From: Mortierella sp. BCC40632
Taxonomy: Eukaryota; Mortierellomycota; Mortierellomycetes; Mortierellales; Mortierellaceae
DNA: 64,000 nucleotides
Assembly: GCA_011634665.1 (NCBI GenBank)
Contig: WAEK01000005.1
Span: 1,408,501-1,472,500, forward strand
Reading direction: 5' to 3'
Positions 22,049 through 33,390 of the stretch are shown here, one piece after another. The notes under the pieces are model-generated. The model saw only the letters and a list, made by a program, of their open reading frames with translations, was not told the DNA's origin and searched no databases. Made by a program: the position numbers and the translations under genes. Position 1 is the stretch's first letter; every line of letters starts with the position of its first letter.

Positions 22049-24519
22049 GTGGCTGGAACTTGCTTGGGAAGAGTTGAATGCCTTGTTCTGGCGAAATGAG
22101 AGGCGAAGCCCAGGGGAGGCAAGGATCAGACACTCAGGAAATGAAAGATGGAAGAGCTCGTGAGTAGAGAATGAAAGAGATGAGCGTTCAGAATGTAAAG
22201 GGGATGCAAAAAGAAGAAAAATAAAAGATGGTAAAGAAATGAGAGCGATGAAGAGAAAGAAAGAAAAAAAATTGATGCAGGCAGAACAGAGTGTAGGAGA
22301 AAAGCGAGGAGGAGGAGGAGGAGGAGGAGAGAGAAAGAGAAAGGAGAGAAAGGACGCAAAGAGTTTGAAGGCGTGAAAAAGAAAGTGAGAGTGAAAGAGA
22401 GAGGACAAGGCAGTGGGAAAGACTGATGCAGAAGCAGCGCCCTGTCCCTGTGTGTCCCTGTGTGTGTGTGTGTCTGTGTGTGTTGCACGCGAGGAGAGGG
22501 GAGAGAGAGAGAACATTAAGCTCTCATCACTCTCTCTCTCTCTTCCTTAGGAGCCACACACCCACAACATGTGGAATGCGCAATGGGCAGAGCCTGCTCT
22601 TGGTCCTCTTTTTCTTTTTGGCTGAGAGAAAGAGGGAATAAGAAAATCTCTCTGTGTCGTATGAGAGAGTGTGCCTGACTGGCCCTGTTGGCACTTCCCT
22701 ACTCTTGGGCCAGGTCTGCGGAGAAAACAAAATCCTGAGCTCTTACTCTCTCTCTATCTCCTCTGCACCCGTTGCCTACCGCCTGCCTCAACCGCCACTG
22801 TTGCCGCTGCCACTTTCGCCTAATCTGGGCTGGTGCTGCTCTCTCTGCCCTGGTCTCCGCCACCCTGCTCCCCTTTTGTTCCCGCACAAAAGAGGCAGCA
22901 CTGGGACATCCGCTTACCTTGTCTGCCGGTCGTTTTTCCTGGTTTCCCCTTTTTGGCCCTTTTTTTTTTTTTTACTGTTGTGCCTCCCCTTGCACTAAGA
23001 ACAGCGCCCACAACGAGCGACTTTGTCCCGCGGGCATGGCTCAAATCAATCTCGCCCAAAAAAAAAAAAAAATTCGAGTTCCCGGCAAACGGCGTTCGGA
23101 TGATCTTCCACACGAATGAGGGGGTTCCCTCTATACCTCTTCAGTCTGAGAGTCTCATGTTGTTTCTCTTTTTAAATGACCTCATTCTGCACTCCATGTC
23201 ATAGTTCTTGTTTGTTCTCTCAAGTCCATCCGGTAGACATGGTTGAAAGAAAAACGTTCTCGACACTTGCAGATCGTATCCCCCCGAAACGGGAAGAGAA
23301 GGTTGATCGACTTTGAACACCATGTGACACCATACCTTCTCCAAGGGTTAGGATGCCTCGAGAACATAAAATCCATAACAGGGTTGCGAAAGCGAAATGG
23401 AGGGTAATACGATCCCGGGTACCACAACCATGCTCACTGCGTGACTATCAGGCTACCAGGCATACCACTATATGAGAGTGTGTGTATGTTACATCCAGAC
23501 TTTGTTGCGTTTTCCCGTCGCTCGTCCCTCAGACCCGTTTGAGACTGGCGCATAGTCTGATCTGTGTCAACAATGTCAGGCCATACAGCATGAAACCCTC
23601 CAAACCCAGGATGCACCACTTGCTACTCCACTGACAGCTACGATCAAACAAACATTTGTGTTATTCTCCTCTTAAAGAAAAAACATTGGACCCATTTCTA
23701 TTTTTTTTTTTCTTCAAGGAACCAAATGCTTGGCAATACACTTTCCTCTTTTTAGACATCTGGAAGACAAAAGTGTTACCCTTGATGCTATACTTACGCT
23801 TGTAAACCAACTTGGGCTACTTTTGATAAACGAGCTATCTCCTGGTCTAAAGAATAGAGGCTTCTGGATGTATTCAAACTACAACCACAGGCGGAGCCGA
23901 GTCGAGCTAAAGCCGCAAAAAAGAAGAGTCACCGGGAAGTTTTTCTCCTTTATTTTTTTTTTCTTTCTATTTGGATCAACTAAGGACAAACGTTGTTCTG
24001 CACCTTTGATCGCTTTGTCGGGTCATTGTGTGTGTGTTGGTGCTCGGTAAGTAGCTTTCCAGTCTGTTTCGGTCCTCTGTATCATGACGACTTGAGATGC
24101 AAGCACCTGACCTTGCCTTGGTTTTGCTAACCGGTTCTATGCATTCAACAAATCACCGCTTCTACTCTTTCAGACTGGTATCTAGAAAAAAATACATGCC
24201 TCTTATTTAGCAACCTACAAGACAATAGCTTTTGTCCTGTACACTGCGCTTCCCCGAATTATCGAAAAAAAATAAAAAAAAAGTTGCTATGCAACCATGG
24301 ACCCTTTTCTGGTACGTACTCATGAATTCATTGGGCAAAGTCAAACAGAACCATGATATGTACTCAACAATGCCGATGATTGATCAAGAAGAACCCCTTT
24401 CTTTTATCTCTCGGGATTCGAACCCCCCACTCTTTCAAAGTAAACCTTCCTCTGCTCGATAAAGCCCATGCCCACTTAGATCTTGATTCAATTGCAAAAA
24501 ACGAAAGGGGGGGGGAGGC
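22049..24519. other. PLD promoter and intergenic spacer
   Basis: The first 900 nt upstream of PLD are purine/pyrimidine-skewed with (GAG)n near 22308-22328 and (GT)n near 22455-22480, consistent with a leader and promoter. Further on are T runs (22960-22974), A runs (23058-23072) and no conserved coding frame. An open frame at 23730-24050 has no recognisable motif. Near 24412-24426 there is an isolated tRNA B-box-like word, discussed under rejected items. Confidence 0.45.
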
Positions 24520-24860
24520 TAGCTATAGTAGGATATGGATCGCTTTTGTCAAGACATTGACTTTAATACGTTGTCGCCGTTGCGAACTGCGGCTTGATAG
24601 GTACCAGGGATGGGTATTAATGTGTGTCTGGTTGACGAGTACGACACGTCGCAGCGATGCTGTCTCTGTAGCCACAATACTGAGGAGAACAAGAGATTGA
24701 TCACTTGCAAAGCAGACTGTCATAACGGCAAGTCCAGCAGCGCAAGTGTAGGGGATACCAATGCAGTAGTCATGGTTCTTGCACTGAGGTCGTTAGGAGC
24801 TTTAGGAACCCAAAGTCGAGTGTGGAATATGACAGTTTTTATCCTGTCCAGTTTATGTGT
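24520..24860 (+). mobile_element. TnpB/Fanzor-like C-terminal relic (1)
   Basis: Three nearby segments look like the end of a RuvC-type TnpB/Fanzor protein. IVGYG appears in one frame near 24522-24540. Then, in the frame of 24535-24885, two stops precede VCLVDEYDTSQRCCLC, the strand with the catalytic Glu and the T-S-x-x-C-x-x-C start of the zinc ribbon. Next come LITCKADC, giving the second Cys pair, a DTNA tetrapeptide and RVWN, resembling the W-N-R-D-V-N end. Two in-frame stops (24595-24600), a frame change and the altered W-N-M-T at the last motif show it is dead. The N-terminal half was not found. The family call rests on motif order from memory. Confidence 0.5.
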
Positions 24861-25918
24861 CTCTGCAGATGCAAGCCTACCCTAATTGTGCTCGCTCAAT
24901 GGGGAACTGACCATCTCCTTTTCAAATAAAAAGAAATCGGCAAACCTGGCTATTAAACATTTCAGCTTAAAGGGATAGAAGTTTCGGCTCAAGGAAGAGC
25001 AGCATTGTGAGGATTTCACAAGGTGGATGTGGACATGGCGTGGGAGATTTTGGTTGCAAGGGCAAGGTGACTGATCAGGTACCAAGGTCGCTACTGTGTT
25101 TGTATAATTCGGAGACTTGGTGTTGAGAGGAAGAAGAGAAGGAGATTGGGTTGCTCAACACTAGTCCATTGGCAACTGCTACTGAAAGTAAAGCCTTTAA
25201 TGTTGAGACTAATGTTGATGCTTAAGTTAGTGGTCAGCAGTATGTGGAGCAATGCCTCGGCATTCTTCGGTGCAGGCGAGGCCAACTCTCTCCCATTAAA
25301 GGCATAAACTCGATCTTAATAGTTAAATGAATAGTATTTGTCAAAAGACAACTTGAAGGATGGCACGGAGAGCTTGTCCCGTGAAAAAAATGCACCAAGG
25401 TTAGTGCCAGAACCAGTCTACACAGGAAATCAGGACGGATGGCGAAGGAGGCGCGGCCATCTTTAATTCCAACGGCCTTCTTAAACCCTTGAGACTTCGC
25501 TTGATTTCTCAACATGCACTTGATCTTCTAATTGTTTGTGCTTCTTTTGGGTACCATGGCTATAAGTACTGTGATTCTAGGTGCAAAAGGATTTTCGGTG
25601 CTTCGGGGTTTTCGGTGAAGGGCTATTTGAAAAACGGAGAGTTGGAAAAAAATATCCTCCTACTAGTCAGAAGCTGCAGCTCTTGACAACTTCTACATCA
25701 AGAATCCCCCTTTACAGGGCCAAAACATTTACTAGAGCAAGGCAGTTTTTTTTTTTTTTTTTTTTATATCAAGTATGTGTTCAAGCAGAAAATGAAATGA
25801 TCAGGCCTTAAAACAGGTGATGATCCAGGACATATCCTAAACCAGGCCGTGGAAAGGAGTCAGTGAAAAAATAGGGAGAGAAAAAGAAAGAAAGAAAAGA
25901 ATCTAGCTATTTAACCAT
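24861..25918. other. Intergenic; no recognised gene
   Basis: Holds a T run at 25746-25765 and short frames on both strands, none with known motifs. The right end is the 3' flank of the desaturase gene. Confidence 0.45.
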
Positions 25919-28229
25919 TCACTCATCCTTTGGACGGTATCCCAGAATACGCAGATGCGCCAAATGGGAAGAGAAGGCCTGCCAGAATGTATCCTAAAAT
26001 AGTCAATGGGATCCAACGCGCATTGTCAGCGAGTTAGATGACAGGCGTTAATATCATGCTTCATTCCACTAGGCAAAATACACCCTCTGCGAGGGACTGA
26101 GTCGACAAGCTCCTTTGGGCTATACAAATATAAAACGTACCTTGATAAGATATGGGATCTTGTACTCTGTGCAAGTGTCCTTGATGATCGAGAGAATCTC
26201 AGGGTAGTAGTGCTGAGAAACGTTAGGGAAAAGATGGTGCACAGCCTGGTAGTTCAAGCTACCGGTAATGCTTGTCCACAAATGGGAATCGTGCGCATAG
26301 TCCTGGGTAGTCTCCACCTGCATCGCAGCCCAATCCTTCTGAATAACACCATTCTCATCAGGCAGAGGCCATTGAACTTCCTCTACGACATGGTTTGCCT
26401 GGAAGGTCAACGCCAACCAATAAGACGCCACCAAATCTGCGACCGTGAAAAGAAGCAAAACCTTGCGGACTGGCAGGTACATCAATGGCAAGATCAGGCG
26501 GTACCAGACAAAGAAGGCTTTGCCACCCCAGAACATCACCGTATGCCAAGTCGAGATCGGGTTGACACGGATGGCGTCGTTTGTCTTGACGAAATACAAA
26601 ATGTTGACATCCTGGAATCTAACCTTAAACGCGAGCAATCCATAAAGGAAAGGCACAAACAAGTGCTGGTTCAAATGGTTGACGAACCACTTTTGGTGGG
26701 GCTTAATCCTACGAACATCGGGCTCCGAGGTCGAGACATCAGGATCCGCTCCTGCAATGTTAGTGTAAGGGTGGTGACCAAGCATATGCTGATACAACCA
26801 GACAAGGTACGACGCTCCGTTGAAAAAGTCGTGCGTTGCTCCCAAAATTTTCCACACGGTTGGGTTATGGGTCACTAGAATTCACCATGGCAGTATTCAT
26901 TAAATGGGTTAGTCAACGGCTTTCAAAATCCTGCTCAGACATTGGCTACATTCTTTCTTCCTTCTCCCTCTCCCTCTCCCTCTCCTTTTTGGACAGTACC
27001 TGAAAAGTGAGATGCGTCATGGAGAGGGTTCAATCCAACTTGAGCACATGCAAAGCCAAGAATAATGGCAAAAATAACTTGAAGCCAGGTACGCTCCACC
27101 ACGAAAGGGACAAAGAACTGGGCGTAGTAGGACAAAAACAAGGAAGCAAAGATAACAAAATAGCGTCCCCAAATCTCTGGCCTGTTCTTGGGATCCTTGT
27201 TTTTGCTCTTGAAGTAGTTGTCAATGCGTCCCTTGAGCGTCCTGTGGAATGAGGTGGGCTCGGGGAAGATTGGGAGCTCATTCGTGACCAGCCTTCCAAC
27301 GTAGTATTTCCTATTCCATGGAGGACAGTCAACAAAGGATAAATAACAACTTCACCTGCTCAGCAACAATGGCAGCAAAGTTATTCAAAGTTCCCAGCGC
27401 TAACAAGAGGTTAATTTCAGAATCCACGTACTTCATGATGGAGTCCACCGCTCCAAACTCGTGATACATCTCGAACACCTATGTGGACAACGCAATATGC
27501 ACGCAGTGTCAAGATAACGAAGTCGGATGAGTAATGGGATCTGAAAAAAAACGCAGCTATTGCATGATTGCACTGTTATTGGTTCAAACACATACTGGTG
27601 TGACGTCTCGACCCGCTCCGAGCAAAAGCGTATCAACGCCGCCAGGGTGTCGCTTGAGGAACTTGGTCACATCGTAGACCTATATCAGTCAGGAAAAGTC
27701 CATTGAAGATTGTCATTAGTGAAGGTGAGGCATGTAGTGTGTCTACTGGCAATCACCAGAGCGGCGAGGAGGGAGTAAATAAAAAAAAGAGTATCTTTCG
27801 ATAGCGAGCGCACGACAGGATTTCGGCTTTTTTGAAAAGAACCGGACGACCAAAAGTCCGACCAATATGGTGGGTGGGGTAGCAAAGATCGAGCTCTCCA
27901 GCAGTGCTGGTCAAGAGAAGACACCTACATTGCCTCGGATTGCCACCATGAGATCGTTACCAGTGTTGTGCTTCGCCAACTCCTCCCTACAAAGATCAAG
28001 AGGAAAGGAAAAAAGAGAGAGAGAGAAAAAAGGAGTCAATCCCTGGAAGGAGGGCGTTGTTGACCGTGCACAGCAGAGAATATTCTCATTAAGGTGCAGA
28101 GGCCAACGAAGAGACAGGTCATCGAGTCATGCTGCTGATGAACCCAACCTTGATGAGCTATAGCTTAAAAGTTACATGAGACGAGGCTCTTACTTACCAT
28201 GTAAAGGTCTTGTCAGTTTCGGCACCCAT
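25919..28229 (-). CDS. Front-end fatty acid desaturase, probable acyl delta-5 desaturase
   Basis: Membrane desaturase of the endoplasmic reticulum that introduces a delta-5 double bond into C20 fatty acids, the step that yields arachidonic acid in Mortierella. Seven exons on the minus strand: 28229-28198, 27986-27929, 27679-27596, 27478-27432, 27310-27000, 26874-26141 and 25993-25919, giving 446 aa. The N-terminal cytochrome b5 domain has the heme motif His41-Pro-Gly-Gly. The three histidine boxes are His171-DAS-His175, His207-MLG-His211-His212 and Gln387-AV-His390-His391; Gln replacing the first His of box 3 marks front-end enzymes. Length and residues (GTVW-type ILGATHDFFNGASYLVW, QVETTQDYAHDS) agree closely with the M. 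alpina delta-5 enzyme as I recall it, more than with delta-6. All catalytic motifs are present, so it should be functional. ASNS lies divergently 2.8 kb away. Confidence 0.94.
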
Positions 28230-31055
28230 TTTGAATTCTCGGAAATGGCGAAGGACGTTGGTCGGAAGGGTGAAGAAATGCAATGACAAACCATATGTCC
28301 TTTAAGAAAGCACACACCCCCAACGAAATTGTCCCTGGATCGGATCACATGATCAGATACCTCTCCTGTAAAAGCCGGTCCAACTTGAAGACGCGATTGT
28401 CACTAACCTAGTGAGAATAGTGAGTGTTGGGGAGGGATGGATATGGTAGCATTAGCTCGTGCAAAAACGAAGAAAGAGTGATGCTATGCGTCTACCCTTT
28501 GGATAACAAGCATAAGCTGCTATGCAAAACAAGCATCGTTCGAATGCATGAAGCAGGAAGCATTGTGGTTTTTTTTTTTTTTTTTTTTTTTTTCCTTGAG
28601 GTTCCTAGGTCCCAGGTGTGAGAAAAAGAGTGGCGAGGCCCGTGAGCTGCTTGAATGGTATCGAGCTTTCCAAGATAACTTGGATAACAATTGACTTTGC
28701 CTGACATTGAGTGGCAATTCTACACACAGAATACGGTACTTGAAGCTGGACTTTGATTTGATTTGACTCAGGAAAGCCTCTTTTTTCTCCTGCCTGCTCC
28801 GAGTTCCAAAGGACTCTGTCTCTGAGTACTAAGCTACTAACACTTCACTGGCGCTTCACGAAAACAGCCTGTTGCCACATTGACCTTGTTCTCGATCCGA
28901 ATAAAGGCAATCTAAACATTTGAAGATATCACAATACAAAAGCTTACACTGAGGATGAATATCTTTCTTGGAATCGATGAACTCTCTGGCAGTAAACTCG
29001 CCCTTTCAAGAAAGGAACAAGAACGAAGCTGCGATGTCCGCCCTTAGTGTCACGGCGAAAGAAGCGCAGACGTCCTGTGCAGTCAGGAACAACATTGATG
29101 TGAATTGCTATGATTTGTAGACACGCGTTCTACCCTCAAGAATTTTCCTGTGGCGCCTCTTTACCAGTCAAATAGTGGCTGGTCTGTTGCATTGAGGGGG
29201 AGGGGGGCATGTTGTTTGCACTCTTGGCTATTTAGGTTTTCTTGTAAAAAAAAAAAAGTTTTCAACTCCCATTGGTTTTTTATTCCTGTTGTTTCTGTCT
29301 GTGGCCCATGGGCAACATCCACATGCTTGACAATGGTGTGTCCTCTGTTACACAACCAGCCAAGCCTCTATCAGGATGTGACCCAGTGGTTCACAAAAGG
29401 GAAGTGATAACTACAAAATATCGTTCTTGTTCGCATGGCGAATGGGTCCATTTGGTTTGGGAGGCTGCAGTCTCACCCGTTGTTCATAGATTTGTCTAAA
29501 GATATGAGATACCCAGACCTCCATTGATACCATTACTCCATTGATCCTGTTGGTCCGGTACGCCTCAAAATCAAACTATTTCCTACTGCTGACAAAGCCT
29601 TTCTTTCCAAAGATATAGTTCCGACAGGGAGGATAGGCTTCAGTCTATAGGCGTGGGTCAATCCCTGTTATTCTACTTCTCACTCTAAAAGAGTAATCTT
29701 GTCTTTCTTAAGAATCTGGTGTACAGCGTTAGAATTGATACTAGGGGGATTTTAAGTAGGAAAAGAGAATGCTTTAGGTATTATTTTGAACTTTTTCTAG
29801 TTCAAGCGGTTGTATTTCTCCTATACGAAGAGGTATTCTCTAACGTAAATTTTTTCTCTTGCTCTCTGTGAGCTGTGCGAGAAAATCTATAAGGGCAGGT
29901 ACAATATGGGTTCGAGTCCATGGGGGTGGTCTGTTATCGAAATTAAAGAATGGATGGCAATGTGAAGCAGCTATGATGTCCATAGGTTGAGAACCTTATC
30001 TTGAGGACGATGTCTCGAAATAGCTTACACAATGGAGACATCGTTGTGGATGTGCTTGTAATGATAGTGAAAGCGGCAGGTAAGGCAAGTTGTAGTCGTT
30101 GTCAGTAATCAGTCAGCGGTGAATGCTGCTGGGACTGTTCAGATCTACACTTTTCAAAGTGAAGGATGCGGCCAAGGCTGCGTCTTAAGTCCAGTCCAAT
30201 AGTCATTGTTATCCGAGGCAAAGAAAACAGAACATCAAGCTTTTGTGGAGAGATAACACGTGAGCCCTCTTGCTGGTCTGCAGTTTGGTGGCAATCAAAC
30301 TATGACAATGTCAGTGTGAGGATGCTCACAGAACTTCTCCAACGATGTGTCTGAGCCCTTTTGTGATGACTCGACGAGTTGAAAGAGGGATAAGGGTTGA
30401 GGGTGCATGTGTCTGATCGAGGGGACATGGCCAAGTCGAGAAGTATGGTACACTAGCAGCAAAATCGAGCCAAAAGGGCAAACTCGTAACGGTCTCCTCT
30501 ATTCTCCGACGCTGAGGTGCAGATGTGAACTCTGAGTGGACTCTCAACGAAGAGGGGGAGAGACAGTGGGCCAGACTGGAGGAGGAGGAGGAGGAGGAGC
30601 ATAGCCCGGTTGTGCAACTGTGTGCAGCGGGTGGACTCTCGAGAGGGACCAGAGAGTACCTCTGGCGGGGAGAAAATGAGTACCAGAAAGCGAAGACTCA
30701 CCGCAAAAACGGCGATTTGGTTTGAGAAAGCGAAGAGTCACCAACAAGACGAACCTTAATTCCGACAGGCCCTTCCCTGTCTGTGTTTGATCGCTCTGAT
30801 CCGGACTCCTCTCCTCGCCTCTTCGAGGACCAGCCTGGCTATATAACGTCCTCACCCAGTCGCACTCTTCTTTCCTCTTTTTTCCCCTTCTACTCTCCAC
30901 CACTCACCTCCACTCTCACCTCCCCTCCCACCTGCATTCACTCTTCTCTTTTGCTTTTTAGCATCAGCATCCTACTCATTCGCATTCACTCATCTACCCC
31001 CCTCCCCTACAGCCGCCTGATCGGATCACCTCTCGCATACACTTAATATTTCAAC
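28230..31055. other. Divergent intergenic region between desaturase and asparagine synthetase
   Basis: 2.8 kb without a recognisable gene. It includes a T run at 28569-28593, an A run at 29246-29257 and a GAG-type repeat at 30580-30599. The right 350 nt form the asparagine synthetase promoter and a C/T-rich leader. TGACTC words (partial Gcn4-type sites) occur at 30367-30372 and, on the minus strand, 30735-30740. Confidence 0.45.
30840..30846 (+). promoter_or_regulatory. TATA box for asparagine synthetase
   Basis: TATATAA 210 nt before the ATG at 31056, followed by a long C/T-rich leader typical of highly expressed fungal genes. A GAGTCA word (reverse of TGACTC) about 100 nt upstream could serve general amino acid control, but this is only a 6-of-7 match. 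Confidence 0.5.
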
Positions 31056-33390
31056 ATGTGCGGTATCTTTGGAGTCTACAACTTGCCTGGCGACGCCCAC
31101 TCATTTCGCCAGCGCGCTCTTTTCCTTTCCAAGAAGTAAGTCTTGCTCTTTTCCGTTCAAGTCGCGCTCCAGATCCTCCTTGGGATTCTACTACGTTCAA
31201 AAGCCGCTGGTCACCATCAAGATCATTCGTGCAACCAAGGATGACTGGTGAAAAAAAAAGTACTGCAAAGGATGAGAGACTAATAGCCTTATTGATCTCT
31301 TATAGGCTTAGACACCGTGGTCCCGACTGGAGCGGATGCACCATTGCTGGCAACCACATTCTTTGCCACGAGCGTCTTGCAATCGTTGGTGTTGGTGAGT
31401 CACTTTCTGGACATGGAACGAAGTATCCTGGATCGGAGAAATCTTTTTTTTTTATCTTGGCCTCTCTGCTGGTTATATTAGAGTGTGACTTTCTTGCGAC
31501 CAAACAGCCGTCCGGCGGATCCTTGCTATCAAGATCATCGCCGGAGTTGGGATAACACGATGCTTACCGAGAATATCAATATATCCTTCCTTCGGACCTA
31601 TTTCTAGATTCTGGTGCCCAGCCCTTGACCAACGATGACGAGACCCTTATCCTCTCCGTCAATGGCGAGATCTACAACCATAAGGCACTTCGGAAGATGT
31701 GCCCACCAGAGACCCACTTCAAGACCCAGTCTGACTGTGAGGTCATCCTCCATCTCGTAAGTCCGTGTTCTCTGGAGGCATCCAGTCTTTACTTATAGGC
31801 AAACTGGGCTTTTGTGCAAATGACTGATTGTCACCTCCCGTCACATTCTCACAATTTTTTTTTTTTTTTTTGCCCTGTACGTTGTCTTTAGTACAAGCAA
31901 ATGGGTGCTGATGTCGTAAAAGCACTTGGACGGCATGTTCTCCTGGGTTTTGCTTGACACAAAGAAGAACAGGATCTTGGCTGCTCGTGATCCCATCGGT
32001 ATCACGACCTTGTATCAGGGCTGGAACAGCAAGCAGCCTGGCACGATCTACTTTGCTTCAGAACTCAAGGCGTTGAACGAGGAGTGCGACCGCATCATCG
32101 CCTTCCCCCCCGGCCACATCTTTGACTCTGAGACCGGTGAGACCACCCGGTATTTCGAGCCCACATGGTGGGACGGTGAGAAGATCCCTTCTCAGCCTGT
32201 TGACTACAAGTTGATCCGTCAGACCTTGGAGAAGTCTGTCCGCAAGAGATTGATGTCCGAGGTTCCTTATGGTGTCCTTCTCAGCGGTGGTCTCGACTCT
32301 AGCTTGATTGCCTCCATTGCTGCCCGCGAGACGCAGAAGTTGATCGCTGGACAGGTTCCTTTGAACAGCGACGGTGATGAGGTCGACGAGAGTACGTTTG
32401 CTTATTTTGATTATTTGTCTACCTTTATTTCCTTGTTTCTGTTGATCTCTTGTCACTGCTTTTCCTTTCTAACGGATCGCTTAAATTTGATTGGTTGAAT
32501 GATTAGGTGCCGTTGCTTCGTGGCCAAGACTTCACTCATTCTCAATTGGTTTGGAGGGCTCCCCAGATTTGGCTGCTGCTCGTGTTGCTGCCGACTTCTT
32601 GAAGACCGTTCACCACGAGTACACCTTCACGGTTCAGGAGGGTTTGGATGCCCTTGCTGATGTTGTCTACCACTTGGAAACCTATGATGTCACTACCATC
32701 CGTGCCTCTACCCCCATGTACTTGCTGAGTCGCAAGATTAAGGCTATGGGTGTCAAGATGGTCCTTTCTGGAGAGGGTGCTGATGAGGTCTTTGGAGGAT
32801 ACCTTTACTTCCACGCTGCTCCCTCGGCTGCCGACCTTCATACCGAGACTGTTTCCCGTGTGAAGAACTTGCACTATGCCGACTGCTTGCGTGCCAACAA
32901 GTCGACAATGGCATGGGGTGTTGAAGCTCGTGTCCCATTCTTGGACAAGGCCTTCCTTGAGGTTGCCATGAACGTTGATCCTCAGGAGAAGATGGCCAGC
33001 AAGACCAAGATGGAGAAGTACATCCTCCGCAAGGCCTTTGACACCACAGATGAGCCCGATGTTCAGCCCTACTTGCCTGAGTCGATTCTCTGGCGCCAGA
33101 AGGAGCAGTTCTCCGATGGTGTCGGATACGGCTGGATTGACACTCTTAGGGATACTGCTGTCTCCAAGGTTTCGGATGAGGAGTTTGCCAAGGCTGCTGA
33201 GCGCTGGCCCAAGGACACACCCCAGACCAAGGAGGCCTACTGGTACCGCGAGGTCTTTGAGCACTGGTTCCCCCAGGATGCATGCACAGAGTCAGTTGTC
33301 CGCTGGATCCCAAGAGGTGACTGGGGATGCCCTGCTGACCCCTCTGGACGTGCCCAGAAGGTCCACGATTCTTCTTATGACAAGAAGTAG
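31056..33390 (+). CDS. Asparagine synthetase (glutamine-hydrolysing), with an apparent frameshift
   Basis: Converts aspartate, glutamine and ATP to asparagine. Exons 31056-31135, 31306-31394, 31608-31756, 31892-32391 and 32507-33390. The N-terminal Cys2 nucleophile (MCGIFGVYN), RHRGPD, HERLAIV and NGEIYNH form the Ntn glutaminase domain; SGGLDSS is the ATP PP-loop, and [12 protein letters not shown] and [10 protein letters not shown] complete the synthetase domain. Total exon length is 1,702 nt, one base more than a multiple of three. In exon 4 the frame reads [12 protein letters not shown] and then must shift by one base at GGAC (31927-31930) to continue as [10 protein letters not shown]. 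Without that extra base the product would be 566 aa, the usual size for a fungal enzyme. Everything else is intact, so either a recent single-base insertion or a sequence error is likely. As given, translation would stop soon after the shift. Confidence 0.9.

Noticed and set aside
21503..22516. Longer PLD start at 22516
   Set aside because: The upstream part of that frame is Ser/Phe/Leu low-complexity from C/T-rich leader sequence; the ATG at 22048 gives a more ordinary N-terminus.
24412..24426. tRNA B-box-like word (GGTTCGAATCCCG type) on the minus strand
   Set aside because: The flanking bases do not form a full five-pair T stem, and I found no matching acceptor, D or anticodon arms. A similar word at 29908-29919 on the plus strand fails for the same reason.
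30367..30740. Gcn4-type sites upstream of asparagine synthetase
   Set aside because: Only six of seven bases match at each place and such words are common by chance; mentioned but not called as sites.
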